Source: Rhizobium sp. RU20A | Lineage (GTDB): Bacteria; Pseudomonadota; Alphaproteobacteria; Rhizobiales; Rhizobiaceae | Assembly (NCBI RefSeq): GCF_900155885.1 | Contig: NZ_FTMB01000007.1 | Coordinates: forward strand, 62,001 to 126,000 | Direction of reading: 5' to 3' | DNA: 64,000 nt | Part shown: positions 8,091 through 16,793 of the stretch, one piece after another | Numbering within the stretch: position 1 is the stretch's first letter | Layout: each line of letters opens with the position of its first letter | The notes under the pieces: generated by a model | Told to the model about the DNA's origin: nothing | Seen by the model: the letters and a program-made list of their open reading frames with translations, nothing else | The model's database searches: none | Translations under genes and position numbers: made by a program

Positions 8091-8735
8091 TCACACCGTG
8101 TAGCTCAGTGCCGCATAATAGGCCTTGGCATGGTTGGCCACGATGTCCGGCTTGTCCGTCGGGTTGATGATGGCACGGGCACCGGACCAGGCTTCGGTCT
8201 TGGCGTTGAAGTACCGGTCCAGCTTCTTCCCCGTGAACAGGCCCTCTGTCATGCCCTTGAAGAGCATGGTCATTGCCATTTTCAGGTCCAGCGCCACGTC
8301 CGGCGTGTCCTCGATCCCGAATGTGCGGTAGTTCGCGCGGCCGGTGATCTGCAGGAGGCCGCGACCGCGGAAGCGCCAGCCATCGCCGCTGGCGGCATTG
8401 CCATTGCCGATCATATTGGCATAGGCGTGGTTGGCGATTTGCTGGGGATGGCCAACGATCTGCTTGGCCAGTTCGGGCGAAATCCGCCCCTTGAAGGTCT
8501 TCAGCATGCCCTGGACCGAGTAGTTCAGGTTCTCCTCGACGGGAGCCAGCTTTCCGCCTGTTTCGAAATAGGCGGTCGCCAGCATATAGGCCAACCACCG
8601 GTCGTCCTTCCCGGTCATGTCTTCTTCCCAGACGTCGAGGATGGCCTCATGACCGGCCACGACAGACTGCTTCATCCCGCCCGGATAGAGCGCCTGCCTG
8701 ACATGATCGAAGAAGAACTTGCGATTGATCGACAT
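8091..8735 (-). CDS. GH19-type chitinase-like endolysin of the GTA cluster
   Basis: 214 residues from the ATG at 8735, which has GGAGG 7 nt upstream; the ATG at 8741 lies too close to that site. Sequence YMLATAYFETGGKL has the likely catalytic Glu58, Glu67-68 follow, and GDGWRFRGRGLLQITGRANY is the hallmark of GH19/lysozyme-like muramidases found in phages. The substrate is expected to be peptidoglycan glycan strands, for cell lysis and release. No signal peptide is seen, so a holin would be needed. In RcGTA the endolysin gene is outside the structural cluster, so its place between terminase and portal is unusual. Confidence 0.85.
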   Translation of the reverse strand: MSINRKFFFDHVRQALYPGGMKQSVVAGHEAILDVWEEDMTGKDDRWLAYMLATAYFETGGKLAPVEENLNYSVQGMLKTFKGRISPELAKQIVGHPQQIANHAYANMIGNGNAASGDGWRFRGRGLLQITGRANYRTFGIEDTPDVALDLKMAMTMLFKGMTEGLFTGKKLDRYFNAKTEAWSGARAIINPTDKPDIVANHAKAYYAALSYTV

Positions 8736-8858
8736 TCCCATCCCTCCGGTGCCCCGGCTGCCATCCTCATGATGCAGCGCTCATTGGTTGCGCCACCAAT
8801 CAATCACAACCAAATACAAGGCGCACCTGATTTCTTGTAAAACGTGCATTTTTTACCG

Positions 8859-10895
8859 TCACAACCCAGACACTCGCGGCACGCCGCCGGTTTCCAGCAG
8901 CAGCGCCGTCACGGCCCAGACCAGAGCGTCCAGCCGGTCGGGCGAGCGGCCGGAGGAAAGGCCGTCGGCGCCGAAATCGGCCATCTGGTCTTCCAGCAGC
9001 GAGAACGTGCCGGCATGCACCACCCGGCCCTGTTCGTAGAGGGCCGCCACCGGCTCGGCGCGCAGCCATTTGCCGCGCGTCGCCCGCACCGTGGCGACGG
9101 GCAGCGTCGGGGCAACGCCCCGCAGCACCGCGCTCACCATGTCCCCGCCCTGGTTCACCTCGGCGATCACCCGGTCGGCATCGTATCGCCTGTAGGCCCT
9201 GACCACGGCATTGGCCCAGCCCGCCGGGCTTTCGCCGGAAACGGAGGCATCCGCCAGCACCACCGCCCGGCCGCGCCCGTCAAGGCCCGCCACCACGATG
9301 CCGCAGCAGGAGGCCGCGCCCGCCGCCGCCGGCGGGTCCACCGCCACGACGATCCGGGAGAGCGGCCCGGCCTCGGCCAGGCGAAGGCGCGGTATCGCCT
9401 CGCGCCGCCACAGCGCATCCTCGCGATCCTCGATCAGTTCGCCATCCAGTTCCTGCCGTCCCAGCCGCGTGCCGCCATAGCGCGCCGCCATGGCCTTGAG
9501 GAAGGCGGGCGACAGGTTCGCCTCGTTCTCCGCCGTCCGGCAATGGGTCTTCACCGTCTCCGTGTCGGCCGCCAGCGCCTTCAGAAGCGGCACCGCGCGC
9601 GGCGTCGTCGTCACCAGCACGCGCGGTGCGGCGCCGAGGCGCAGGCCAAATTGCAGCATGTCCCAGGTTTCCTGCGCATGTTTCCACTTGCCAAGTTCAT
9701 CGCACCAGGCATGGTCGAATTGCGGGCCGCGCAGGCTCTCCGGATCCTCGGAGGAAAAGATCTGCGCCACCGTGCCGTTCGGCCAGACGATCCGCCGCCG
9801 GCTCGCCTCGAAGACGGGGCGCGGACGGCGCGCCACCGACAGGATCCCGGAAACGCCATCCACCATCACCTCGCGCGCATCGCCGAGCGTTTCGGCCACC
9901 AGCGCGATCCGGATGCCCGGCGTCTGCGCCAGGTCCAGCACCCATTGCGCCCCGGCCCGGGTCTTGCCCGAGCCGCGCCCGCCCATCATCAGCCAGCACC
10001 GCCAGTCGCCCTCCGGCGGCACCTGCGCCGCCCGCCGCGTCAGCTCCCACGCCGTCGCCAGCCGCATCGCCACCCGCGCCGGCAGGGCGTTGAGCAGATC
10101 CTCCAGCGTGTCGGCGGCCTCAATGGCGGCGAGCAGCCTATCAGCGGCGTCAGACGACGAGCCCTTACCCCGCCCGCCATCCTCCGCACCGGAGCCGCCA
10201 TCCCCCTCATCCGACCCGATCGGGCCACCTTCTCCCCGAGGAGAGAAGGGACGATCAGCACCCGCCACGCCCCCAGCGCTCTTCTCCCCGCCGGGCAGAA
10301 GATGCCGGCAGGCAGATGAGGGGGCCGCGTCCGCCGGCCCCTCAGGCATCAATCCTTCACATCGCTTGTCATTCCCCTCATCCGGCCCTTGCGGGCCACC
10401 TTCTCCCCCAGGGGAGAAGAGAGAAGAAGCACCGCCTTCGCCCCCAGCGCTCTTCTCCCCGCCGGGGAGACGATGCCGGCAGGCAGATGAGGGGGCCGCG
10501 TCCGCCGGCCCCTCAGGTGTCAATCCTTCACATCGCTTGTCATTCCCCTCATCCGGCCCTTGCGGGCCACCTTCTCCCCCAGGGGAGAAGAGAGAAGAAG
10601 CACCGCCTTCGTCCCCATCGCTCTTCTCCCCGCCGGGGAGAAGATGCCGGCAGGCAGATGAGGGGGCCGCGCTCCCGATCGTCTGCCCCACATCAACAGG
10701 GGCATGCGCCCTGTCCGCACCATCAGCCTCCGGCAGCGCCCCGGTCCGGCTAGCCCCGATCCGCCGGGCCATCACCTCGAGCACCGCCAGCCGCCGGTCG
10801 AGCCTGTCGTTGATCGAAGCCACGCCGTCCTCGAAACCATCCATCACCCTGTCGAAGCGCGCGAGACGGGCTGCGACCTCATCCGCCGCCGTCAT
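8859..10895 (-). CDS. GTA/phage terminase large subunit with repeat-expanded N-terminus
   Basis: The C-terminal 440 residues are a large terminase: Walker A GGRGSGKT (residues 305-312 from the 10895 start), a CDELGKW Walker-B-like segment, VLVTTTPRAVP, and nuclease-domain acidic residues in VVAVDPP, VIAEVNQGGD and SPDRLDALVWA. It packages DNA into GTA heads. N-terminal residues 1-75 (MTAADEVAARLARFDRVM...) are helical and could once have been a separate small gene. Residues 76-234 are three copies of a 57-residue repeat encoded by 171-bp DNA repeats. No ATG, GTG or TTG with a ribosome site is obvious between the repeats and the ATPase domain, so I use 10895, which overlaps the upstream gene by 17 nt. 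The true start is uncertain. Confidence 0.8.
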   Translation of the reverse strand: MTAADEVAARLARFDRVMDGFEDGVASINDRLDRRLAVLEVMARRIGASRTGALPEADGADRAHAPVDVGQTIGSAAPSSACRHLLPGGEKSDGDEGGASSLFSPGGEGGPQGPDEGNDKRCEGLTPEGPADAAPSSACRHRLPGGEKSAGGEGGASSLFSPGGEGGPQGPDEGNDKRCEGLMPEGPADAAPSSACRHLLPGGEKSAGGVAGADRPFSPRGEGGPIGSDEGDGGSGAEDGGRGKGSSSDAADRLLAAIEAADTLEDLLNALPARVAMRLATAWELTRRAAQVPPEGDWRCWLMMGGRGSGKTRAGAQWVLDLAQTPGIRIALVAETLGDAREVMVDGVSGILSVARRPRPVFEASRRRIVWPNGTVAQIFSSEDPESLRGPQFDHAWCDELGKWKHAQETWDMLQFGLRLGAAPRVLVTTTPRAVPLLKALAADTETVKTHCRTAENEANLSPAFLKAMAARYGGTRLGRQELDGELIEDREDALWRREAIPRLRLAEAGPLSRIVVAVDPPAAAGAASCCGIVVAGLDGRGRAVVLADASVSGESPAGWANAVVRAYRRYDADRVIAEVNQGGDMVSAVLRGVAPTLPVATVRATRGKWLRAEPVAALYEQGRVVHAGTFSLLEDQMADFGADGLSSGRSPDRLDALVWAVTALLLETGGVPRVSGL
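10194..10670. repeat. Three tandem 171-bp RIME-like repeats inside the terminase frame
   Basis: The motif CTTCTCCCCGCCGGG begins at 10281, 10452 and 10623, exactly 171 bp apart; the third copy in coding order is partly diverged. Each unit has palindromes of the form CTTCTCCCC...GGGGAGAAG plus GATGCCGGCAGGCAGATGAG. Because 171 is divisible by three, the minus-strand frame stays open and encodes 57-residue repeats (AAPSSACRHLLPGGEKSAGG...). Related single copies lie at 14465-14515 and 61528-61655. Confidence 0.88.
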
Positions 10896-11442
10896 CAGGG
10901 GCAGGCACCAGCCACGCGTCACCCGCGCCGGCATCGCTCGCTTTCGCGAGCCCGCCTCCAGCGCCGTCGGCGATCCGCCGCTCCACAAGGGTGCGGATCT
11001 TTTCGAGCGCCGCCGCCTCGGCCGCCGCGTCGATGTCCTCTTCCGCAACGCGCCCATCGGCCATCGTCCTTTGCAGCGCGTCGATCTTTTCCAGCGTGCG
11101 CACGATCAGCGAGATCGCCTCGATCGCCGCCTTGGCGTCGGCCTGGGCCTTGCCGCCAGCCAGCCCCTCGCCCCCGTCCCGCGCCTCGGCCTCCGCCGCC
11201 CGGCGCCGCGCGCGAAAACTCTGCAGATGCGCCTGCAATTCCTCGACGGTGGCCGCCAGCATTTCATTCAGCCCGCCGGCCGCCATCAGCGCCGACTTGC
11301 GCTCGAGAGCGACAATCTCGTCGACCAGCGGCTCCAGCGCCGCCCGCTCGCCAGCAGAAAGGCCGTCATAAACACCGCCCTCGAAACGCAAAAAGGGCCG
11401 GCCGTCCGAAGACGCCAGCCCAAAACCCAAGCCGCCGCCCAT
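10879..11442 (-). CDS. First gene of the GTA cluster, coiled-coil protein (possible small terminase, gp1-like)
   Basis: 187 residues, mostly charged helix. Visible segments: LSAGERAALEPLVDEIVALERK, an EELQAHLQSFRARRRAAEAEA coiled coil and a glutamate/arginine-rich second half ending VPAPDDGGG. It is the first gene after the likely GTA promoter and overlaps the terminase frame by 17 nt. In RcGTA the gene at this position (gp1) has been proposed to be the small terminase that recognises or loads DNA. The position supports that role, but I do not recognise a conserved domain, so the function is inferred from context only. Confidence 0.65.
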   Translation of the reverse strand: MGGGLGFGLASSDGRPFLRFEGGVYDGLSAGERAALEPLVDEIVALERKSALMAAGGLNEMLAATVEELQAHLQSFRARRRAAEAEARDGGEGLAGGKAQADAKAAIEAISLIVRTLEKIDALQRTMADGRVAEEDIDAAAEAAALEKIRTLVERRIADGAGGGLAKASDAGAGDAWLVPAPDDGGG

Positions 11443-11573
11443 CGCCGCGCCCCCGCTTCACATCCACCCCTGTCCGAAACTCAGATCGTCCCCGCAAGCG
11501 GCACCACCAAGCAGCGCCAAGGCTCACCCGCACCGGAGGCACCCGCCTCACCCACTTCTGCGACGATGACAGA

Positions 11574-11602
11574 ACCCTACCAGACGACCGTCACGCCGTC
11601 AA
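11574..11602 (-). promoter_or_regulatory. Possible sigma-70-type promoter of the GTA cluster
   Basis: On the minus strand TTGACG (11602-11597) and TAGGGT (11579-11574) are 17 bp apart, about 130 nt upstream of the first cluster gene at 11442. This is the only promoter-like pair I noticed in the 189-nt gap between the YcgN-type gene and the cluster. Confidence 0.35.
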
Positions 11603-11631
11603 GGATAAAATTCCTATATCGGAAATTTTTC

Positions 11632-12093
11632 TTAACTCCCCTCCCCCACCTCCAGCGGCCAGGTCACCACGTAATCCTCGAAGTCATCCACATCCACCTC
11701 ATCCTCGGAGGTCGTGCGCCCCCGGATGGAGATGCCGGCGGCATGCACCGTTTCGCGGTCGCCGGAGACGAGGTGGTGCCACCAGTAGAGGTCCTCGCCG
11801 TCGCGCACGAGGCGGTAGGCGCAGGTCGGCGGCAGCCAGGTCAGGCTCTGCACCATGTCGGGCGTCAGGCGGATGCAGTCGGGCACCGTCGCCTGCCGGT
11901 TCTCGTAGTCCTTGCACCGACAGCTTTCCCCGTCCAGCAGCGTGCAGCCGATGGAGGTCCAGGCGATCTCGCCGGTGTCCCAGTCCTCCAGCTTGTTAAG
12001 GCAACACAGGCCGCAGCCGTCGCACAGGCTTTCCCATTCGCCGTCGCTCATCTCGGCGAGGCTCTTTGCCTTCCAGAAGGGTTCGGCGCTCAT
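11632..12093 (-). CDS. YcgN/UPF0260 family cysteine-cluster protein
   Basis: 153 residues from the ATG at 12093, which has AGGAG 7 nt upstream; the ATG at 12099 is too close to that site. The core is [15 protein letters not shown] with further cysteines in [21 protein letters not shown] and PDCIRLTP, the CxxCxxCC-type cluster of the UPF0260/YkgJ family, thought to bind a metal or Fe-S centre. Other family blocks are seen: [21 protein letters not shown] and [19 protein letters not shown]. The biochemical function is unknown. It is divergent from the neighbouring penicillin-binding protein gene across 58 nt, a pairing that I believe recurs in rhizobia. Confidence 0.9.
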   Translation of the reverse strand: MSAEPFWKAKSLAEMSDGEWESLCDGCGLCCLNKLEDWDTGEIAWTSIGCTLLDGESCRCKDYENRQATVPDCIRLTPDMVQSLTWLPPTCAYRLVRDGEDLYWWHHLVSGDRETVHAAGISIRGRTTSEDEVDVDDFEDYVVTWPLEVGEGS

Positions 12094-12151
12094 CGGCATA
12101 CTCCTGACAAGTTCATGGGTTGTGCAGTAGATTGGAAAGGCTTGGCATGCA

Positions 12152-14386
12152 ATGATCCGCGCGCCCGGTATGATGCCGGGGCAGATTGGGACAATCGTTT
12201 TGAGTAAGACCCCTGAGGACGATAACCGGCCGCGCCTGAGGCATTCCCTGCTGCGTCTCGATTCCTGGATCGATTCGACAGTCTGGAACCTCGGTTTTCG
12301 GGCCGCAGAGACGTGGGAAGAGATCACCATCTTCTTCCGTCGCTTTCGCGTGCGCGGTTTCAAGCGGGCGCTGGTCGAGCTGACCTGCGAGGGCCTGACG
12401 CTCGGGGCCGCCGGTTCGGTGCTGATGCTGGCGCTGGCGCTGCCGGCCTTCGAGGAGACCAAGGGCGACTGGCGCGCGCAGAGCGATTTCGCCGTCACCT
12501 TCCTTGACCGCTACGGCAACGAGATCGGCCATCGCGGCATCATTCACGAGGATTCCGTGCCCGTGGACGAGTTGCCGGATCATCTGGTCAAGGCGGTGCT
12601 CGCCACCGAGGACCGCCGCTTCTTCGATCATTACGGCATCGATTTCCTCGGCCTTGCCCGCGCCATGAGCGCCAATGCCCAGGCCGGCGGCGTCGTGCAG
12701 GGCGGCTCGACGCTCACCCAGCAGCTGGCCAAGAACCTTTTCCTCTCCAACGAGCGCACCATCGAGCGCAAGATCAAGGAGGCCTTCCTCGCCGTCTGGC
12801 TGGAATCCAACCTGACGAAGAAGGAAATCCTGCGGCTTTATCTCGACCGCGCCTATATGGGCGGCGGCACGTTTGGCGCGGCGGCGGCGGCGCAGTTCTA
12901 TTTCGGCAAGGATATCAAGGATATCTCGCTGGCGGAGAGTGCCATGCTCGCCGGCCTCTTCAAGGCGCCGGCCCGTTACGCCCCGCATGTGAACCTGCCG
13001 GCGGCGCGCGAGCGGGCCAATGTCGTGCTGACCAATCTCGTGCAGGGCGGGCTGATGACGGAAGGCCAGGTGATGGCCGCCCGGCTTGCCCCCGCCACGG
13101 TCATTGATCGTGCCGTCACGGGCGCCAAGGCGCCGGACTTCTTCCTCGACTGGGCCTTCGACGAGGTCAGGCGCATCGCCAAGCCCTTTGCCCAGCATTC
13201 CCTCATCGTTCGCACCACCATCGATCTGAGCCTGCAGCAGGCGGCGGAAGAGGCGGTGGAGACCGGGCTTCGCGAATATGGCGAGAGCTACCGCGTCAAG
13301 CAGGGCGCGCTGGTCATGGTGGAAAATGGCGGGGCGGTGCGGGCCATGGTCGGCGGGCGCGACTATGGCGAAAGCCAGTTCAACCGCGCCACCAAGGCGC
13401 TGCGCCAGCCGGGCTCCTCCTTCAAGGTCTATACCTATGCTGCGGCCATGGAAAAGGGCTTTACCCCCGAATCCGTCGTCACGGATGCGCCGATCACCTG
13501 GCGCGGCTGGTCGCCGCAAAATTACGGCCGCTCCTATTCCGGCCGTGTCACGCTGCTGACGGCGCTCGCCAAATCCATCAATACGATCCCGGTGCGCCTC
13601 GCCAAGGATGAGCTCGGCACCGAGATCATTGCAGAAACGGCAAAGAGGATGGGGGTGGAAACGCCGATCCGCACCGACAAGACCATGCCGCTCGGCACCT
13701 CGGAGGTCACGGTTCTCGATCAGGCCACGGCTTACGCCGTCTTCCCGGCCGGCGGGATGGAATCGCGTCGCCACGGCATCAGCCAGATCATGAATTACGA
13801 CGGCGACATCCTCTATGATTTCTCGCGCGACACGCCGCCGCCACAGCGCATTTTGAGCGAGCAGGCGGTCTCCTCCATGAACCGCATCCTCACCCAGATC
13901 CCCGTCATCGGCACGGCGCGCAAGGCCGCGCTCGCCAACGGCATCACCACGGCGGGCAAGACCGGCACCACGCAGGCCTATCGCGATGCCTGGTTCGTCG
14001 GCTATTCCGGCGACTACACGACCGCCGTCTGGTTCGGCAATGACGACTATACCTCGACCAACAACATGACCGGCGGCTCCCTGCCGGCCATGACGTTCAA
14101 GCGCCTGATGGATTATGCCGAACAGGGCATCGAGCATCGCGCCATTCCCGGCATCGACGCCGCCGTCCCGGTTGCCAGCGCCAAAGCCAAGCCAGCCGAG
14201 AACGAGAGCGCCGATGCGCTGCCGGCGCTGGTGCGCCCGCGCATGCTCAGCAGCGCGGTCTCCCGCATCATCCGCGATCTCGGCGCACGCATGGAAAAGG
14301 CCCCCGCCGTCGTCATTCCCGCCACCACCCTGCCCGGCCGCGTCGCCGGCCTTGAGGATACGCCGCTGATCGGAACGCAGCCATGA
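12152..14386 (+). CDS. Penicillin-binding protein 1A family: bifunctional transglycosylase/transpeptidase
   Basis: 744 residues from 12152; a TTG at 12200 (LSKTPEDDN) is an equally plausible start. One membrane segment at about 82-100. GT51 glycosyltransferase: [10 protein letters not shown] (catalytic Glu153), [21 protein letters not shown] and [11 protein letters not shown]. Transpeptidase: SSFK (Ser422, Lys425), SIN (475-477) and KTGT (603-606). All catalytic motifs are intact. It polymerises and cross-links periplasmic peptidoglycan. The C-terminal tail after 660 is Ala/Pro-rich. It is followed after 214 nt by the DUF1214/DUF1254 pair. Confidence 0.93.
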   Translation: MIRAPGMMPGQIGTIVLSKTPEDDNRPRLRHSLLRLDSWIDSTVWNLGFRAAETWEEITIFFRRFRVRGFKRALVELTCEGLTLGAAGSVLMLALALPAFEETKGDWRAQSDFAVTFLDRYGNEIGHRGIIHEDSVPVDELPDHLVKAVLATEDRRFFDHYGIDFLGLARAMSANAQAGGVVQGGSTLTQQLAKNLFLSNERTIERKIKEAFLAVWLESNLTKKEILRLYLDRAYMGGGTFGAAAAAQFYFGKDIKDISLAESAMLAGLFKAPARYAPHVNLPAARERANVVLTNLVQGGLMTEGQVMAARLAPATVIDRAVTGAKAPDFFLDWAFDEVRRIAKPFAQHSLIVRTTIDLSLQQAAEEAVETGLREYGESYRVKQGALVMVENGGAVRAMVGGRDYGESQFNRATKALRQPGSSFKVYTYAAAMEKGFTPESVVTDAPITWRGWSPQNYGRSYSGRVTLLTALAKSINTIPVRLAKDELGTEIIAETAKRMGVETPIRTDKTMPLGTSEVTVLDQATAYAVFPAGGMESRRHGISQIMNYDGDILYDFSRDTPPPQRILSEQAVSSMNRILTQIPVIGTARKAALANGITTAGKTGTTQAYRDAWFVGYSGDYTTAVWFGNDDYTSTNNMTGGSLPAMTFKRLMDYAEQGIEHRAIPGIDAAVPVASAKAKPAENESADALPALVRPRMLSSAVSRIIRDLGARMEKAPAVVIPATTLPGRVAGLEDTPLIGTQP

Positions 14387-14464
14387 GCGTGGCGGGAGGA
14401 CATCGGCGGTGCAGCCTAGGCCATGCCGCCGCGCAATCTCGCCCTTGGACGGCATGCGTCCGCC

Positions 14465-14515
14465 CCACGCGCTCTTCTCCCCGCCGGGGTGAAGATGCCG
14501 GCAGGCAGATGAGGG
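14465..14515. repeat. Single RIME-like palindromic repeat
   Basis: Contains CTCTTCTCCCCGCCGGGG, then GAAGATGCCGGCAGGCAGAT and GAGGG, almost the same as the unit tandemly repeated at 10194-10670. It lies between the PBP1A-type gene and the DUF1214 gene. Confidence 0.75.
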
Positions 14516-14600
14516 GGCTCGCGCGCCACCTGGCGCCGGCGTTCGCCACAGCCGCATCCGTCGTTCCCTCTCCCGCATCCCGATTGAGCCCGTAATCCCC

Positions 14601-15188
14601 GTGTTCCGCATTCCCCTCCTCGTCGCGCTCGCGCTCACCGTCGCCTTCGGGCTCGGCACCTTCTCGGCCATCGAGGCGCTGAAGGTGACACTCGGTTTCG
14701 GCGGCATCACGCTCGGGCCCTGGACCGCGTTTCCACAGGCCCAGACCGCGGACGCCGACCCTTACGCCAAAGCGCATCGGGCAAGGGCGGGCGCGCTGCT
14801 GCTCGGCGGGGCGGAAGGGCTTGTCTTCTATGCCCGCACGGACAGCAAGGGCATGCCGCTCGATGCCGGCTGTACCTACGAGATCAGCGGCCAGACGCCG
14901 GCCGCGCGCTTCTGGACGCTGCATGTCACCGGCCCGGACGACAGGCCTTTCAGCCTCGATGCGGGCCTGCCGACGGCCATCAATTCCTGGACGGTCCTCA
15001 GGCGCGCCGACACCGCCTTCACCGTCGCCCTGTCTCGAAAGGCCCAGCCCGACAATTGGGTGGCCCTGCCGGAACAAGGCCGGTTCGCGCTGGTGCTGAC
15101 ACTGCTCGATACGCCGACAGCCGGCTCCTCCGGGGTGATGGAGCTGGAAATGCCCGCCATCGTCACGACGGGGTGCGGCGATGCGTAG
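14601..15188 (+). CDS. DUF1214 domain protein, membrane-anchored
   Basis: 195 residues. The N-terminus (MFRIPLLVALALTVAFGLG) is one membrane anchor or uncleaved signal. The body has DUF1214 features: DPYAKAHRARAGALLLGGAEGLVFYARTD, CTYEISGQTPAARFWTLHVT and INSWTVLRRADTAFTVALSR. DUF1214 usually forms the C-terminal half of DUF1254-DUF1214 proteins; here the two halves are separate adjacent genes. The stop overlaps the start of the DUF1254 gene by 8 nt, so the products are probably made together and may assemble in the periplasm. The biochemical role is unknown. Confidence 0.85.
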   Translation: MFRIPLLVALALTVAFGLGTFSAIEALKVTLGFGGITLGPWTAFPQAQTADADPYAKAHRARAGALLLGGAEGLVFYARTDSKGMPLDAGCTYEISGQTPAARFWTLHVTGPDDRPFSLDAGLPTAINSWTVLRRADTAFTVALSRKAQPDNWVALPEQGRFALVLTLLDTPTAGSSGVMELEMPAIVTTGCGDA

Positions 15189-15735
15189 TTTTGTCTATGC
15201 GCTTGCGGTCGGCCTGCTCGGCGCGGCCATCCTGCACATCGTCATCATCCTGATGCTGCCGCGATTCAGCGAGCGCGATGCCTTCAGCCGCGTCTCGGCG
15301 CTGGATGACGTCCACAGCTTCGTCGCCCTGCCGGGGACGCCAGGCGGGCCGAACGGCCTTGCCAATGACAACCCCTATCTCAGGACCGCCGTCTGCACCT
15401 TTTCGATCGGGGCGCAGCCGGCCCTTTTCCAGGCGGTCGGCGCGGTGCCCTTCTGGTCGATCGTCCTCTATGACGAAGCCTCGAACGAGATCTTCAGCAT
15501 GAACGACAAGACCTCGGTCGCCGGCAATCTCGATCTCGTCGTGGCGACGCCTGCGCAGATGCTGGCGCTGCGCCGCACCACCCGGCCGGAACTTGAAAAG
15601 TCGATCCTCGTGGAAATGTCCGGCAACGTCGGCTATGCCGTGCTGCGCACGCTGGCGCCCATGCCGAGCCTTGAGGATGCAGCCCGCAACTTCCTTGCCG
15701 AAGCCACCTGCGACGGCCTGCGCCCCGGCTCGTAA
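15181..15735 (+). CDS. DUF1254 domain protein, membrane-anchored
   Basis: 184 residues with an N-terminal membrane segment (FVYALAVGLLGAAILHIVIILML). It contains the DUF1254 blocks DNPYLRTAVCTFSIG, FWSIVLYDEASNEIFSMND and VATPAQMLALRRTTRPE. It starts within the end of the DUF1214 gene. Together they look like the split form of the fused DUF1254-DUF1214 protein, but in reverse gene order and each with its own anchor. The function is not established. It ends 9 nt before the convergent dedA-like gene. Confidence 0.83.
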   Translation: MRSFVYALAVGLLGAAILHIVIILMLPRFSERDAFSRVSALDDVHSFVALPGTPGGPNGLANDNPYLRTAVCTFSIGAQPALFQAVGAVPFWSIVLYDEASNEIFSMNDKTSVAGNLDLVVATPAQMLALRRTTRPELEKSILVEMSGNVGYAVLRTLAPMPSLEDAARNFLAEATCDGLRPGS

Positions 15736-15744
15736 TACCAAAGA

Positions 15745-16326
15745 TCATTTGGCTTCCCTCTTCTCCGGCGACGCCGCCAGCCGGCGCCGGACAAGAACCG
15801 TGACGCCTGCGCCAAGCAGGATGGCGATGCCGATCGCAAGCAGCAGATGCGCGTGAAGGTGCAGGCGGCCGAGCATCTCTTCGATCAGTCCGCTGAAAAA
15901 GAAGCCGACCGCCGGAATTACAATCCCCCAAACGGAGGCAGCAAGGGCATTGAGGAGAAGAAAGGTGCGCGCCGGCACGCCCGACAGGCCAATGACGATG
16001 GGGCTGATGGTGCGCAGGCCGTAGAGAAACCGGAAGGAAAGGATGAAGGCGGTCGGATGCCGCTCCAGAAGATCCTTGACGCTCGCTGCCCGCTGGCCGG
16101 AAAGCCGTTTGCGGATACGGGGCCAGCGGCTCGTCCGGCGGCCAAGAAAAAAGAAGATCTGGTCCGCGCAAAAAGAGCCCGTCGCAGCGGCCGCGGCAAC
16201 GCTCCAGAACGGCATCAGCTGCCGATGGGCGAAAACCCCGCCGAGAAACGCCACCGTTTCCCCTTCGATCGCGCTGCCTACGAAGACCGCGAGAAGACCG
16301 TAGTGGGCAATCAGACTTTCCAGCAT
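15745..16326 (-). CDS. DedA/SNARE-associated family membrane protein
   Basis: 193 residues. DedA family hallmarks: IEGETVAFLGGVFA near the N-terminus (acidic residue in the membrane), FCADQIFFFLGRRTSRW, the FRFLYGLRTISPIVIGLSGVP segment with the re-entrant loop arginines, and a GIVIPAVGFFFSGLIEEMLG helix. DedA proteins act in the inner membrane, some as undecaprenyl-phosphate or phosphatidylethanolamine flippases supporting proton-motive-force homeostasis. The exact substrate cannot be told from sequence. The basic C-terminus (VRRRLAASPEKREAK) is cytoplasmic. Confidence 0.9.
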   Translation of the reverse strand: MLESLIAHYGLLAVFVGSAIEGETVAFLGGVFAHRQLMPFWSVAAAAATGSFCADQIFFFLGRRTSRWPRIRKRLSGQRAASVKDLLERHPTAFILSFRFLYGLRTISPIVIGLSGVPARTFLLLNALAASVWGIVIPAVGFFFSGLIEEMLGRLHLHAHLLLAIGIAILLGAGVTVLVRRRLAASPEKREAK

Positions 16327-16613
16327 GTCACGACCCTTTTCTGCGTCATCGAAAAGCGCGCCGCACGGTCGCGTCCTGATCTCTTCTGCCGCACACCGGA
16401 TTGCCCTGAACCCGCAGAAGAGCCCGTAACCGTTTCAATTGTCGTGGATATTGTCAAAGCGCAGCGCGTCGCTGCCTGGCCTTCGCCCGTCGGGCTCGGG
16501 GCGATCGGCGCGCGAAACGTATCGCGGCCATCCGCACGCCTGCCTGCGCGGCGCAATCGTGCCGTCCTGGCGCAAGGCCAGTTGCGGCGCCAGTTGCGGC
16601 GTACCGCCCTATG

Positions 16614-16793
16614 TCACTTTGCCGCCCGCTTGCCGCCGCTTGGACGGTTTTTCGCCGGCCCGCCGTCCGCGCGCCCGTCGAGGCGCTCGTAGCGGACACC
16701 GGTGAAGAGCAGGATCTGCGCGCCTGCGCCGATGGCCTGTTCGACCCGTGCGACCTTTCGCGGTCGCTGCGTTAACCTGATCACGTCTGCCAT
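16614..16793 (-). CDS. Small conserved hypothetical protein (59 aa)
   Basis: From the ATG at 16793 it reads MADVIRLTQRPRKVARVEQ, then AQILLFTGVRYERL, and ends in a basic KNRPSGGKRAAK tail. Similar short proteins with a conserved ILLFTGVRYER core occur in Rhizobiaceae as far as I recall. The function is unknown; the basic ends suggest a nucleic-acid or protein-binding role, but that is a guess. A full CtrA-type site lies 157 bp upstream. Confidence 0.6.
   Translation of the reverse strand: MADVIRLTQRPRKVARVEQAIGAGAQILLFTGVRYERLDGRADGGPAKNRPSGGKRAAK

Noticed and set aside
10040-10261. Alternative small gene inside the terminase N-terminus
   Set aside because: Frame composed of repeat sequence and the reverse of terminase codons, no ribosome site, no motif.
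1-11442. An ordinary integrated prophage
   Set aside because: No integrase, immunity repressor, replication gene or attachment site is seen in the window, and gene order and lengths fit a GTA cluster. A defective prophage cannot be fully excluded because the downstream tail genes are outside the window.
9490-12207. A 905-codon open plus-strand frame across the terminase and YcgN-type genes
   Set aside because: Opposite-strand shadow of real minus-strand genes; the repeats keep it open by chance. Composition is Ser/Pro/Arg-rich with no motif.
12113-14710. A long minus-strand frame opposite the PBP1A-type gene
   Set aside because: Shadow of the intact plus-strand gene whose catalytic motifs are all present.
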